NCBI RefSeq assembly: GCF_014066305.1
Contig: NW_023501046.1
Span: forward strand, 186,001-250,000
Source: Letharia columbiana
Lineage: Eukaryota > Ascomycota > Lecanoromycetes > Lecanorales > Parmeliaceae
Direction: 5' to 3'
Length of the DNA stretch: 64,000 bases
Shown: one piece after another, positions 1 to 10,567 of the stretch
Layout of the letters: each line of letters begins with the position of its first letter
Numbering within the stretch: position 1 is the stretch's first letter
The notes under the pieces: model-generated
Database searches by the model: none
What the model saw: the letters and a program-made list of their open reading frames with translations, nothing else
What the model was told of the DNA's origin: nothing
Made by a program: the position numbers and the translations under genes

Positions 1-972
1 TGCCATATCACCCTCTCGTCGTCTTGTTGATCAGCGTGAAAGCCACTTGATTCACTAACGTTCCGTGCTGTTGCTGGCGGTTGCATTGGTGTCGAGTATG
101 GAGCATTGCTGCTTTTTGGCACCCCCCTTTCGTTTCGCTTGGCAAAGGGCCCAGAAGAAGCCTGAGCGCAGCTTTGTGGAGGCGTATCGGAGAAATCGGA
201 ATAGTGTGCCAATTCATCTCCTGAGTAATCAAGCTCATGCGCTGAGAGCCGTCGTATGCCCGGTATCCTGATCCCATCTCTTGTGGTAGACCGCCGGCCT
301 GGTACCTCCCACGGTTCGGGCGAGCTGGAACCCCAGCGCTCGTAGCCCGAATGTCTGTCCGGATGGCTGTCATGAGCGGTGGGGCTACCAAGGTCCACCG
401 GTTCATCCTCGTCAAGTTGTGGTGCTTCACGCTTGATCAATTCGACCCACGCCTTGGCATCTGCGTCGCTTCTTCCTTGGAAGTGATAGCTGCGCTCGGG
501 GGAGAAGAGGCCGAAAAGGTGTTGACGGCGGCCTTTTGGGTCTTTAAGGTAGCCGACGGTATTGAGGTCGTTGAGGCGGATTTGTTTGAGGAGACGCTCC
601 TCAGTAGGAGATTTGTAGAGAGAGAGGAGGTTGGGGCGGAGGACAAGGTAGAAGGATTTCCATTGCTGGCAGAAGGTACGTTAGTGAGACGTACGTGGCG
701 GGAGCAGAATATGTAGATACTTTTGTCTTTCGGGTGCGTTTATGCACCTCTCCGCTTCTGAGTACACGATCAAAGGCGAAACTACCATTCTGGTTGACCG
801 GAGAAAAGGTGTCGAGATTGAGGTGCCCACTTCGAACACCTGAGGCGATCTTGGGCAGGGTCGTTGATGCAGGCGCTGAGCCTGGAAGTGGCTGTTTTGT
901 GTCTATGGGGTGCGGTATGGCTTTCGGTGCTGTCAATGAGGTCCTCGGGTTTGCTGGTAAAACATCTGCCAT
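1..972 (-). CDS. PH-domain protein, Opy1-like (3' end outside window)
   Basis: Two exons are visible. Exon 1 (972-721) starts at MADVLPANPR and gives 84 residues ending HKRTRKTK. A 55-bp GT-AG intron (720-666) follows, and exon 2 runs from 665 off the window edge without a stop. Exon 2 opens with QWKSFYLVLRPNLLSLYKS and continues through KDPKGRRQHLFGLFSP to DADAKAWVELIK. This is the strand pattern and C-terminal Trp helix of a pleckstrin-homology domain, about residues 75-175. Fungal relatives usually carry a second PH domain further on, and the open frame ERVIW at the edge fits its beginning. PH proteins of this type bind phosphoinositides at membranes; that role is family knowledge. After the first domain comes a Ser/Pro-rich linker. 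The ATG at 1017 is an alternative start, but MADVLP at 972 looks more natural. Confidence 0.85.
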
Positions 973-2553
973 GTTTGACGTCCCAATGGTTGCCCAAGCG
1001 GAGACTTGGTATTGCACTGAGACCCTTTTTTGCGGATTAGGTGCCTTGAGGGTCAGATAGAGACTGGTAGTTCATGTGTTGGAGTGCTGACCAAGGCTTG
1101 CGTTGAGCAGGGGAAAGGGCACTTGGGAAGAGGGGGCGCTCTGACTCTGAGATTCGGACGATCAAACGAGGCTTTCCCCGCAGCGCGACTTAGGGTTCGC
1201 CGGGCAGATTCCCTGGGGCAGATCCCTGCGTAGATCTGGGCCGAATCAATAATCTGGGGTAAACAGGGAAAGAAAGTCTTCAAACTGCTATTCATGAGAA
1301 CCAGGAGAATGAAGTCGCTTACTAGATATCTGCCCTGTGCGCCAGAGTAACATTTGGTGGACACATGTTGCCTACTTTGCAGAAGCGGAAGGAATGAAAA
1401 GAAGCGTCATAAGACCTTTTCCACCTGTGCATGCTTACGTCTTCTCCACCGCGGGTAGAGCCTTGCTAATTATACCTTCCTTTTCAGGATCGTGTTTTCT
1501 TTTCTTTCAATCGCCTGTTTCTTTGTTAATGCTTCATGATCCACTCCTTGTCCTTCTCTTATTCTTATTCGATCGCAACAACTATATGCAATATCCCCAG
1601 AATTACTGTCAGCAGGGGTTGTATGACAAGTAGCAGACAAATGGAATACCGTCTGAGAAATATCTTTGGATCGCAAATGCTGGTGGTGCAGTACCAGCGC
1701 CCGAAGCTTCCCTTTGGCGAAGTCGGTGCTGCTGTACCCAGGCCATGATATCTCCACTGCTGTTTCCCCAGTCAGGGTGAAGGATAATATAACAACATCG
1801 TTGCGATTGCCGGGGAGCCTCGAAGAGTTCATTGGCCAATAAACGTCCATTGAGCTCACGTGTCTGATGCGCTGTCATAGCATAGCCACCATCAGGTTCT
1901 CCTGACTCTGACACCGCCTCGTCTGCCGTCTCGAAGATATGTCGGAAACCGCCGCGCACCTGCGGCTGGGGATCTTTCGGAGGTTTTATCGCCAATCGAC
2001 GGGTCCTATGACTTGACACATGCGCGCTAAAGCAATGGCTCATCTCAGGGCAGAGGTGAGTGTACTCGAGCGTCGTCATGGCACATACTTCATGTAACCA
2101 TCCGGCATTGACCCCTCAAAAGTATGCAGAGCGATCATGTGCATTGGCGATCTGGCGGGATCGCTTCCTTTCGGTGAACGAAGTTTCGCCGGTTCTAAAG
2201 CGCATTCAACAAAGGACAGAACAGGTTTCTCGTCACTGCTCAGGGCAGATGGCGTCATCGCATGGCTTAAGATTCTACCGTTGAATTTGGTGTTTCGGGA
2301 ACTCGCTTCTCACGTGTAGTACCGTTGGTAACCGGACCCACTAGTCCTCTTGGAACATAATCGCTTATGAAACCCTCGTTGCCTGAAAACCGTTGAAGAT
2401 AATTGGTGGCATCGCATGACATTCCATAGCCTTGCGCGGCATTGGCTCGTGCGCAGCTTCACCGGATCTCTACTACAAAGGGTCGGCGAGAAGTCGCCGT
2501 GCTCAAATTTCTAGAGCTGATCAAAGACGCATTCTGCGACTATCCTTTCACAT
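973..2553. other. intergenic, no supported gene
   Basis: About 1.6 kb between the start of the PH gene and the start of the Zn2Cys6 gene, so it should hold both promoters. Open frames on the minus strand (for example 1609-2079) have no recognisable domain and overlap frames of similar length, so I do not call them. I see no repeat or RNA gene. Confidence 0.5.
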
Positions 2554-5368
2554 GTGACACAAGCTATGCAGTATAAACTTTACCCCCAATGCATTGATCC
2601 CAACCTTCTCAACGTCAATGAACACATAGACTCTGCACACCTCGCTTCCAACTGCTCTGCGTCATTTGATGATGTAGATATTGCAACTGGCCAGGCGGTC
2701 TTTGACGACGGAGATGTTCATCCTAAAGTGGGCTCGTGGATCAATTCACGTCACTCTCATGAATTGGCTGGAGATCCAGAAGATGTTTGGGAGGATTTTG
2801 ACTACAAGTATTTCCATCGCCAAGATCCCTCTTCTAGAGGCTTTCAAGGCCTTTGCTGACGCATCAATGTAGCTCAACCCAAGCACATAGCGCACCTGCA
2901 AGGGAATGGGACATTGGAAGGTTTGGAAGGTTTGATTCCGGTGCTGTTCTGCAGTACGAAGGCTCCTTTCCAGTAAGGGGAAATGAGCCTTGGAGTCACC
3001 TACAAACGTTCGCTCTGTCGGCCCCTGGGCGTGATCATCAAAGCTCACAGGAGTTTCAGATCGAGGCTATCTCCCAATGGCCGTCGACCTTGCAAGGTAG
3101 TGATATGCTCCATCCATCAACGACCGAGTCTCGTCATCAGCGTCAAGCCTCCGCCAAGCATAAGAGGATGCCGGAGAGTCCATACTCCGCCGAGGGTTAT
3201 TCCACCCAACAACCACGCCTTCGCAGTCAAGCTAGGAGCGCTCGCAGTCTACATGTGGCGAACTTCGGCACGTTCGGACACAAAACGTCACATGCAGGCG
3301 AGCAACAGGTGGCGGGCAGCTCCACTAGCTCAAGCTCTTCTCGACCCGCAACGAGCGGCCTGCAAATGGAGAGCAATTCTGCGCAATTCTTTGACACCCG
3401 TTCAGCCTATCCGCTCCACCATCCGAATTCGAACCAAGTGAAGGAAAGCAGTACCGGGCTGCGTCAAAGCCTTGAGGTCGATGTTTCTCTCAATCCGGGC
3501 CTGATTGATGAGATCGGGCGTAATTCGCTGCCTACCAGTCACGATGACCTGACACCACAAGAGTTTTCATGGCGACAGAATGATCCACTTCTTTTCGGGC
3601 ACCCACTCAGTACCTCGGGCGACACAGCCTATGGATCCTATGATCTTGGTGGTACCGCCCACGATCACGTTTGGTCTTCGGACTTTATACAAGACCCAGC
3701 ATTCGGATTTACAAGCCATCAGAGTTACGACGATAGCAAAATACTAGATCACCCAGGTGCTATCAAGATCGAGGGATCCAGCGGACACTACAAGTCGGGT
3801 CTCCCATCATCCTTTCCATCCTCTGCAGACTTTTTTCCGGATTATATGCCCATGATGCAGAAACCCAGGGCGTACCGAGCAATTCCTTCAACTTCTCAGC
3901 CCACCGTCCTTTCATCCAGTCCGCCCAATCCCGCATTCCCAAAGAATACCAACAAACCTACATCTGCCAGGGGTTCTAGGTCGGGTTCTCTGTCGATCAT
4001 TCGCGAGTATGGGCATTCTCGACATGGAAGCCCAATCCTTTCCCGGAACGCTTCAGGAAAAGGCAAGAGAAAAGGACCACTCCCCACGGCGACTGCCTTA
4101 GCTGCTGCCCAGAAACGCAAAGATGGCAGTGTTTGCATCCGGTGCCGAACAATGAAGATGACGGTAGGCAAACCTGGCAAGATATTATTGGAGCTGGCTG
4201 ATCATACTGCAGTGCAAAGGGGGCCTTCCTTGCGAAGGGTGTCGTCAGATTACCAAAGTCAAGCTGTGGGACCAGTCCTGTACCCCTGCAAACTTCACCG
4301 ACATGGTCAGAGAGGACACGTGCAACGCAGTTTGTAAGTGCTGATACTGTTGTCTTGTGCCTTGTCAGATGATCTAATTGATCCCAGTCCAATACTCTAT
4401 CAGCCACCTGGCTCTTGATGGAACTCGGCGACTGATAGTGGCAGTCCCAACGGTTTTCAACGTGTCTGGACTCCTCGATCGTCTTGAGTCCTGCCAAATG
4501 CGATATGATATCCGAGTCCGACACTCGTCAGGTTCTTTTTACACATTGGACTCATCCAACTGCTTTGAACTCCTGACGAAGATGCACAAGTCATGTGGAT
4601 CGGAGACTTGCGAGCTCCACGAGTTCGTGAAGAATAAGCAGTTGAGATCAGCATGGTTGCAATGCGTCCGAGAAGACGATCTAGCGGCCAGCGTCGTGGT
4701 GAGCCTAAGCTGAGAGCGTTCCAGTGTTGGTGTCTCCAGATTGCTAACAGTCCCACTCACAAAAGGATCAATCAATCCAGTGGAACAATATGCCAAGCCG
4801 GAATGGCTACGAGATTTCGCCGCACAACACATCTGTGCTCGGACATGCTTTGGACGTTGAGGATCAGCAGGATCGAAGCACGATCATCTTCGCCGTGCAA
4901 CTTTCTCGCATCATTCTACGAGCACTAGAAATTGAAGCCTTCGAGGCGTTGCAGAAATCAGTCAATGAGCTCACAAAAGGCGGCAAGTCTGATGCAGATA
5001 TCGAAACTTTGGCCGGCCAGCTTGGCCAAATTCTGATGAGCCTGCGCTGGCGCATCTCATGGTGGGCGGTCGTTGGTGACAGCCCAGACGAACGTTTCAC
5101 TTCCAGGGTTACAAAAATCGCCCAAATACTATACTGCTACTACTTTGTTGCTAGAAAGAAAATGTCGCCCTGGGGTAGTCAGCTTCCGAGCAAGATTCGA
5201 TCTGTGTACGCGGACGTCGAGCCTATCTATGAGGAACTTCCTCTGGTTGACTCGCTTGATGGCTTCCATGCTTGGATGCAGAAGGGCCAAACAATCGTAC
5301 AGGTAGCAAAAGTCCAACAAAACATCGCTCGCTCGTTGCCTGCCGCTCCTATGAACCTACACTTCTAG
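2554..5368 (+). CDS. Zn2Cys6 (C6) zinc-cluster transcription factor
   Basis: Five exons: 2554-2807, 2873-4163, 4213-4333, 4388-4698 and 4766-5368, joined through introns with good GT-AG ends and compatible phases. The product is about 859 residues. The zinc cluster, about residues 506-545, is split by the intron at 4164-4212. Exon 2 ends CIRCRTMKMT and exon 3 begins CKGGLPCEGCRQ, with the last Cys in WDQSC. The spacing is C-x2-C-x6-C-x5-C-x2-C-x12-C. The finger lies near the middle, after a long Ser/Pro-rich disordered half, instead of at the N-terminus. The C-terminal part (HEFVKNKQLRSAW, QDRSTIIFAVQLSRIILRA) is helical and resembles the conserved tail of this subfamily. It is predicted to be a nuclear DNA-binding regulator; the target is unknown. 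In the last exon another reading frame also looks protein-like between 4766 and 4850, so a frameshift near 4850 is possible. Confidence 0.75.
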
Positions 5369-6726
5369 CTGTCTTCGCCTCCATCCTTGGCCATAGAGAA
5401 TCCGAGTATGTCGCCCAACGTCCCCCTCAAGTTTGTTCTTTCTCTCTTTTCACTACAGCGTTCTGCGCGATCTGAGGCTCATCGTATCGTAAATTAGTCT
5501 CCTTTGATTCCCAAGTCAGCCTCTCACTCGCCAACCAAGACGACACTGCAATGACTCTCACGCCTCACGGTCTATACGCTACATGATAACATAGCACATA
5601 TATTACGTTCTAGATTTGTTTGGTTAGCTAGACTTTGGCGCAAGCCGCTCACGACTTTACGGCCGATTGCCGTCTTCACGGTCTTTAGCATTAGATGTTC
5701 TGCGCAAGCAATTTATTTCCTGACCCTATCTCTACCTTCTTACTCGTCTGTCTAATCGGATTCTTGCATAACTTGACATCGTTCCTGACTCTCGCTTTTT
5801 GGCTTACCTCGACTACTGGAGACTGGTCGTAAGCCTTTGTATGACGGAAGGATTTGATCTTCGGCGCGAATTCCAAGATGTCCATGATTCCATTCATGTA
5901 TTGAAATTTGTGGCTTCGTTTTCTACATTGTGTGACTATGACTATACCGCAAAATGTGCCACTATCGACCTGACCATGCTGGCAACCAACCTCGCGTGGC
6001 TCCAATGTCGTACAATCGTCACCTCCCTCACGCTGTGCACGCGCATCACACATCTACGATACCGGGGCCGAAAGGCCATCGCAACGTCATTGAAAACGCA
6101 GCCTTTCGCGCGTTGGAATCTGCCCAGCCCTAAAATAAAGGCTCGGTGGCGATCAGACACATCTCTCGAGAACAGATTCGGTCCAGGACAGGTCAGTCGC
6201 TCGTTGATATCCCATGCTTGGAAGACCGCCGGAAGTTGTCTTCAATCGACCGAGCGTCGTGTTCTCGGTCCATCGAACCGTCGGAGGATGTCATCGCGCT
6301 CGAGAGTCCGTGTGTAGATGTCGAGGGATGACTGAGATCATCCCTGGCGTTCTCGCCCGTGTTCAGATGCGGCGTGGGCTCAGAGTCTGGGATCGGTTCT
6401 GCGGTGTAGTCCTCCCTACACAATCTTGCAGGCTAGATGAAGCGGTGACATCATTTCTGAATGCCTTGCCTTTTGTGCCATCATGCCAAGCATGCATACA
6501 CACCCTTGCTGGTATTTCCTTGAACGAAGCGTTCTACACGGTTTGAGAAGGTCGATATCGACTGTGGGGTTTTCACTCCGCTCCGTGTGTCTCTTTCAGA
6601 AGACATTCGGCCCATCCATCTTGCTTGAAAACTTGATCAGCATGTGATTCGAAATCAGACTACAACAAACTTACTCCACATGTCATTTCCAAAACTCGTC
6701 GCAGACCTTCCATTAAATTTCCGCAG
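5369..6726. other. intergenic or degenerate stretch upstream of MLH3 fragment
   Basis: About 1.36 kb. All frames are short and interrupted by stops. I looked here for a MutL ATPase domain (the NSxDA and GxRGEAL type motifs) and found none. A short open stretch leads into the MLH3 frame from 6637, after the last in-frame stop at 6634-6636. A CAG at 6724-6726 could be a splice acceptor. Confidence 0.5.
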
Positions 6727-7476
6727 GCCTTGAACGCGGCAAGGGTCGTTTCTCAAGTCGATAAGAAGTTCATCCTCATCTGCGTGAAGAAGTCACCAAA
6801 TATTGGTGATAGAGAAGACGCAGAGCTTCTAGTCCTCGTCGACCAGCACGCGGCGGACGAGCGCATACGAGTTGAAGGCTTACTAGCAGATCTGAAAGCA
6901 AGCCCAGTGTTACTTCCAAACCCCTTGATTTTCGAGATCCAAGCTCGCGAGCACCGCCTCTTATCCCGTCTTGCGTCTTCTTTCGCAGCCCTGGGTGTCG
7001 TCTATGACATGAGCGCTCCAGCTCGATCTCCAAGGTGCAAGATCATCGTGAAAGCACTACCAGCGGCAATCGCAGAGAGATGCAGACTCGAGCCCAAGGT
7101 CTTGATCGAACTGATCAGGAGCGAATCTTGGAAGTGCGAAGAAGAAGGAGGAGGAGGAGGCTTCCTAGCCACCAAGACCTGTCCACAGGGACTGCTCGAC
7201 ATGCTCAACTCGCGGGCCTGCCGAAGTGCTATCATGTTCAATGACGAGTTAACAAATGAAGAATGCCAAACACTTATTAGGCGGCTTGGGAATTGTGCTT
7301 TCCCCTTCCAATGCGCACATGGGAGACCGAGTATGATTCCACTGGTGGATGTGGGTGCTGGCGCCTCGCTTTGTATTGGAAAGCAGGTCTTTGGGTCGCA
7401 AAAGGGCGAGGTGGATATGAGCAATGAAAGTAAACCTTTTGGAGCTGCTTGGAAGTTTTGGAAACCTGACGGATAG
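6727..7476 (+). CDS. MLH3: MLH3-like MutL C-terminal endonuclease domain, N-terminal half missing
   Basis: The 250-residue frame matches the C-terminal dimerisation and endonuclease region of fungal MLH3. It has VSQVDKKFILI near the start, the metal-binding endonuclease motif DQHAADERIRVE (pattern DQHA-x2-E-x4-E), ACRSAIMFNDELT, and the final FQCAHGRP metal-site motif followed by PLVDVG. These active-site residues all look intact. MLH3 pairs with MLH1 to nick DNA in mismatch repair and meiotic crossover resolution (family knowledge). A complete MLH3 also needs an N-terminal GHKL ATPase of about 330 residues plus a linker. I find neither in the 1.36 kb before it, and no in-frame ATG opens the frame. 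It is therefore a truncated copy, a gene with exons I failed to see, or an assembly artefact. Confidence 0.75.
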   Translation, partial: ALNAARVVSQVDKKFILICVKKSPNIGDREDAELLVLVDQHAADERIRVEGLLADLKASPVLLPNPLIFEIQAREHRLLSRLASSFAALGVVYDMSAPARSPRCKIIVKALPAAIAERCRLEPKVLIELIRSESWKCEEEGGGGGFLATKTCPQGLLDMLNSRACRSAIMFNDELTNEECQTLIRRLGNCAFPFQCAHGRPSMIPLVDVGAGASLCIGKQVFGSQKGEVDMSNESKPFGAAWKFWKPDG

Positions 7477-7738
7477 GGTGGCCGTGGGACTGCGTGCTCA
7501 TGCGATAAATGTGAGGGTTCATGAATTGATTGTATTTCCTTTTGCGGCGTGGTGGAATATTTTTTGATATGTTTCCTGTACAAGACTCGGGCCACAAAAT
7601 CGAAGTGTCCATAGACAGGTTTCAAATACCAACAATCCTCGCCGTCTTACATCTCTTGAAACCACTCTGATCGAACGAACATATACCACCTGCAAATGCA
7701 TTCCCCCTTTTCCCCTACCCCTAAATAGTCTCTAGCCA
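7477..7738. other. 3' flank of MLH3 fragment
   Basis: Short AT-richer stretch after the MLH3 stop. No gene seen. Confidence 0.4.
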
Positions 7739-8588
7739 TCAAGAAGAATCCAACGACGCCGCACAACCTCTTACATTCCACCCATTGAGCGATTCAAAAT
7801 CTCCGAACAACGTTGGCAAGGTTCCCAGTAAACCGACAATTCGGTCCCCGGCTGGCATGATAATGTCGACCCACGGCTCAGGTTCAAAGAGTGAGTAGAG
7901 TGGGGCGCATAATTCGATTTTGCCGCGCTCTTCTCCGTCCAAAGAATCAATGCCCTTGGATATCGCTCCACCGTTCATCTATCCTCTCTACCGGAACAGA
8001 TCGTTCTCGCACAAGGAAGCGGGAGACGGGCAGCATCATCCTGAGGATAGTTGAATGAAAAGCAGCCTTGGGGATGACAGTGGTCCGCTGTAGGGAATGC
8101 TGCGAACAGTCATCGTTGCCCTATGTGGCTGCTTCGATGGATGGCACGTGTGGAAGTGGGATGGCGACCTAGCTTCTGTTCAACCGATGGGCCATGCAGG
8201 CGATCCTCACGCCCGAGTATTTTTCAAGTATTCTTCCGGCAAGATCTCCAAGTAGTGGTATCCTACACAGGAAGCGTCTTCGTCGGTAGGTAGACAAGGC
8301 TGGCGACCGCCATATTCAACCGGGTATTCGATCTCGTCCGGTAAAGGAGTCCTCGAAAACCGTTCAGATATTGGTCCTAATTTTCATGCCAATACCCTGC
8401 TCGTGGATGAAACGGATTCCAGCTTCACGTAACATCTTCTGGGTCGCCTGAATGGTAACTTTGGTAATTTGTTGGCAGATGCCTTGCCAGAAAAGTGGCA
8501 GTTGTAGTGGTAGAAAGCCCTTGAATGTTGACAATATGATCACTGATTCTGATAATCGATTGCCAGATTTTCTTGGCTTCTTACCCAT
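7739..8588 (-). pseudogene. possible degenerate coding remnants, unknown family
   Basis: Three minus-strand pieces look protein-like but lie in different frames separated by stops. The first, near 8588-8364, contains ATQKMLREAGIRFIHEQGIG, reminiscent of the helix before the catalytic loop of kinase-like phosphotransferases. The second, near 8360-8215, contains DEDASCVGYHYLEILPEEYL. The third, at 7978-7739, contains LYSLFEPEPWVDIIMPAGDR and ends in a stop. They may be parts of one broken gene or exons of a gene I cannot splice. No function is assigned. Confidence 0.3.
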
Positions 8589-8920
8589 GAGTGCACGAAA
8601 TCTGTACGATGGCAGTACGGAGCACGGTACTGTTTCTGGCAGCTTGGTAGATGGCTTCTATGTCAGGAGTGTTCAGAAGGTCTGTTGACCAAAAGCCAAC
8701 GTTTTCGCGTTCCTCTCGTTCCAAGTCGTTTGTCGCTTGGGTCTACAGCAACATCAAAGCCACCGTCAGCTCCGATCATGGGACCTTCTTGCGCCGTTCA
8801 GCTGACCGCCGTTCCCTCCGCTGCACTGATCATAGCTGGGGCCTTTGGTATCCGAAGTCCGCCACTAGAGACCGAGCTGGAACTGAGCCTGGTCTAACAG
8901 AAACCAAGGACTCAGTATAA

Positions 8921-10567
8921 TCATTGTTTATTGCGAAACAGATCGTCCGTGTACTCGTCACACTCGCGAGTCATAAGTTTCAGGTCGTCAAGCCATTTCT
9001 CTGGCATCAAGTCGAAATACCACCAGATCGCAGTATCAGGATCACCCTCCTGGGTTAGACACGGATGTCGACCACCACGGGCAACATAAGCCTCGATATC
9101 TATGAGGCACGAGAAGTCGGTATGTTTACCTTCTGGACTGCGAGGTCTAAAGACAGCGCCTCCACAGTGTCTGAAGTCGCCGTCCATATGCAGCTCGGTC
9201 AATTGTTGCCGGCGGCGCATTCCTTCAATAACGCCTTCCCAAGCACCATCCAGCAGGTCGATGCCAAATAAGGCAAGCCGTCTGACTCGCGCTCGCCCGA
9301 GGATCAGGACCATTAGATCCCAGCCGCCGATTGCAAGTCCCGAAATTGAAAGCTCTGTCAGCTTCGGCCAGATGCCGATGGCCGGAAATATTTCATCGTA
9401 ACGATAGTACTCACTCACACCTGCAGGGAGAAGCGGTTGGTCGACGTCCTTAAAGAGGTGTAATGACAATTGTCTAAGCCCGAACGTGTGCGCCAGGAGT
9501 TCTGGAAGGACAGTCAAGGCGTCTCGCTGATCAGAGTTGTTCGTAGTGATTTCGATATCAAGACAGCTCAAACCTGAGTACGCTGTCATGAAGTACCAAA
9601 ACTCCCAGTCGTTTAGATTGGATTTCATCAGCGCTTGCTGCGAGAGACCTCCTCCTATGTGGTCCATTGGAACCTGAAGGGAAGTTATGTTTCGGTTGGT
9701 TGTGGATATCGCTCGTGTAAGCATATGAAAATGAGCACAAACATGAGAATGACCACCATCCACGTCTGGAAGCTCTTTCCACCCAAGAGGGCGAAGATGA
9801 AATGGATTCCAGCTGCGGCAAAGAGGCGAGCCTGAAGATGGCCCATGTAAGGTGTTGAGATCAGAGGTCCCGAAGTACTTACTCTGGTCAAGGTCGTAGT
9901 GCCACATCTTCTGACCGAGCACCACCGAGCGTAAATTTTTGAGGGAACGGAGCCCCGTGCAAAGGTCATCGAAAAGCCAACCCCTTTCAATACTGTGATA
10001 CTCAAATGCAGAGTGATCTCTGTATTTCTGATAGCCTTCAACGAGAAATGTGTCCATTTTGTGAGTCTTATAGAGCTTGGAAAAGCTAAATTTCTTCTCT
10101 CTGTAATCCTGGACGAATTTGTTGATCTGAACATCTACACTTTTGAAAGGTGTGTCAGGCCCCCACGGCGGCACAATCCAACGGACTTGGCGATAGACCT
10201 TGTAGCAATAATTCTTGAAATCTATATCCTTTCTGAAGAGCGAGCCATCATACACAAGCTCCCTAACACCCGCGCTCATATCCGGATGCGTCGTGATATT
10301 CCTAAAAACCTCCATATCCTTCGCCTGGCACGATATATAGACCCTATCGAACAAAGGCGTCGTGGCCAATGCGTTCCATTCCTTCGATACCAGTCTGACG
10401 GTCTTGAGGTCCCGTTTGTCGAGCTGAGCAAGCACAGCGACCTTCAATTCGGTCGGGAGGTACACTGTCCTCCGAAACCGGGTGTCGATCAGCGGTTCAA
10501 GGCCCTGGATGCGGCGTGATGACCTCCTCGGTTTATTCTCCGTTGGCCGTGTCTTTTGAGTCGACAT
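8921..10567 (-). CDS. F-box protein
   Basis: Single-exon gene of 548 residues. A basic N-terminal tail (about residues 1-32) is followed by an F-box at about residues 33-75: YLPTELKVAVLAQLDKRDL and then VRLVSKEWNALAT. This has the usual LP..L, hydrophobic helix and W..L pattern. F-box proteins link substrates to SCF ubiquitin ligases through Skp1 (family knowledge). The remaining 470 residues contain leucine-rich segments such as LRQLSLHLF, LTELSISGLAIGG and QLTELHMDGDF. These suggest irregular LRR-like repeats for substrate binding, a common fungal arrangement. The start at 10567 is the first in-frame ATG and lies just before the basic tail. The substrate is unknown. Confidence 0.88.
   Translation of the reverse strand: MSTQKTRPTENKPRRSSRRIQGLEPLIDTRFRRTVYLPTELKVAVLAQLDKRDLKTVRLVSKEWNALATTPLFDRVYISCQAKDMEVFRNITTHPDMSAGVRELVYDGSLFRKDIDFKNYCYKVYRQVRWIVPPWGPDTPFKSVDVQINKFVQDYREKKFSFSKLYKTHKMDTFLVEGYQKYRDHSAFEYHSIERGWLFDDLCTGLRSLKNLRSVVLGQKMWHYDLDQSKYFGTSDLNTLHGPSSGSPLCRSWNPFHLRPLGWKELPDVDGGHSHVCAHFHMLTRAISTTNRNITSLQVPMDHIGGGLSQQALMKSNLNDWEFWYFMTAYSGLSCLDIEITTNNSDQRDALTVLPELLAHTFGLRQLSLHLFKDVDQPLLPAGVSEYYRYDEIFPAIGIWPKLTELSISGLAIGGWDLMVLILGRARVRRLALFGIDLLDGAWEGVIEGMRRRQQLTELHMDGDFRHCGGAVFRPRSPEGKHTDFSCLIDIEAYVARGGRHPCLTQEGDPDTAIWWYFDLMPEKWLDDLKLMTRECDEYTDDLFRNKQ

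Noticed and set aside
1609..2079. 156-codon minus-strand open frame upstream of the Zn2Cys6 gene
   Set aside because: No recognisable domain, overlaps other frames in the same stretch, and no clear promoter-leader pattern.
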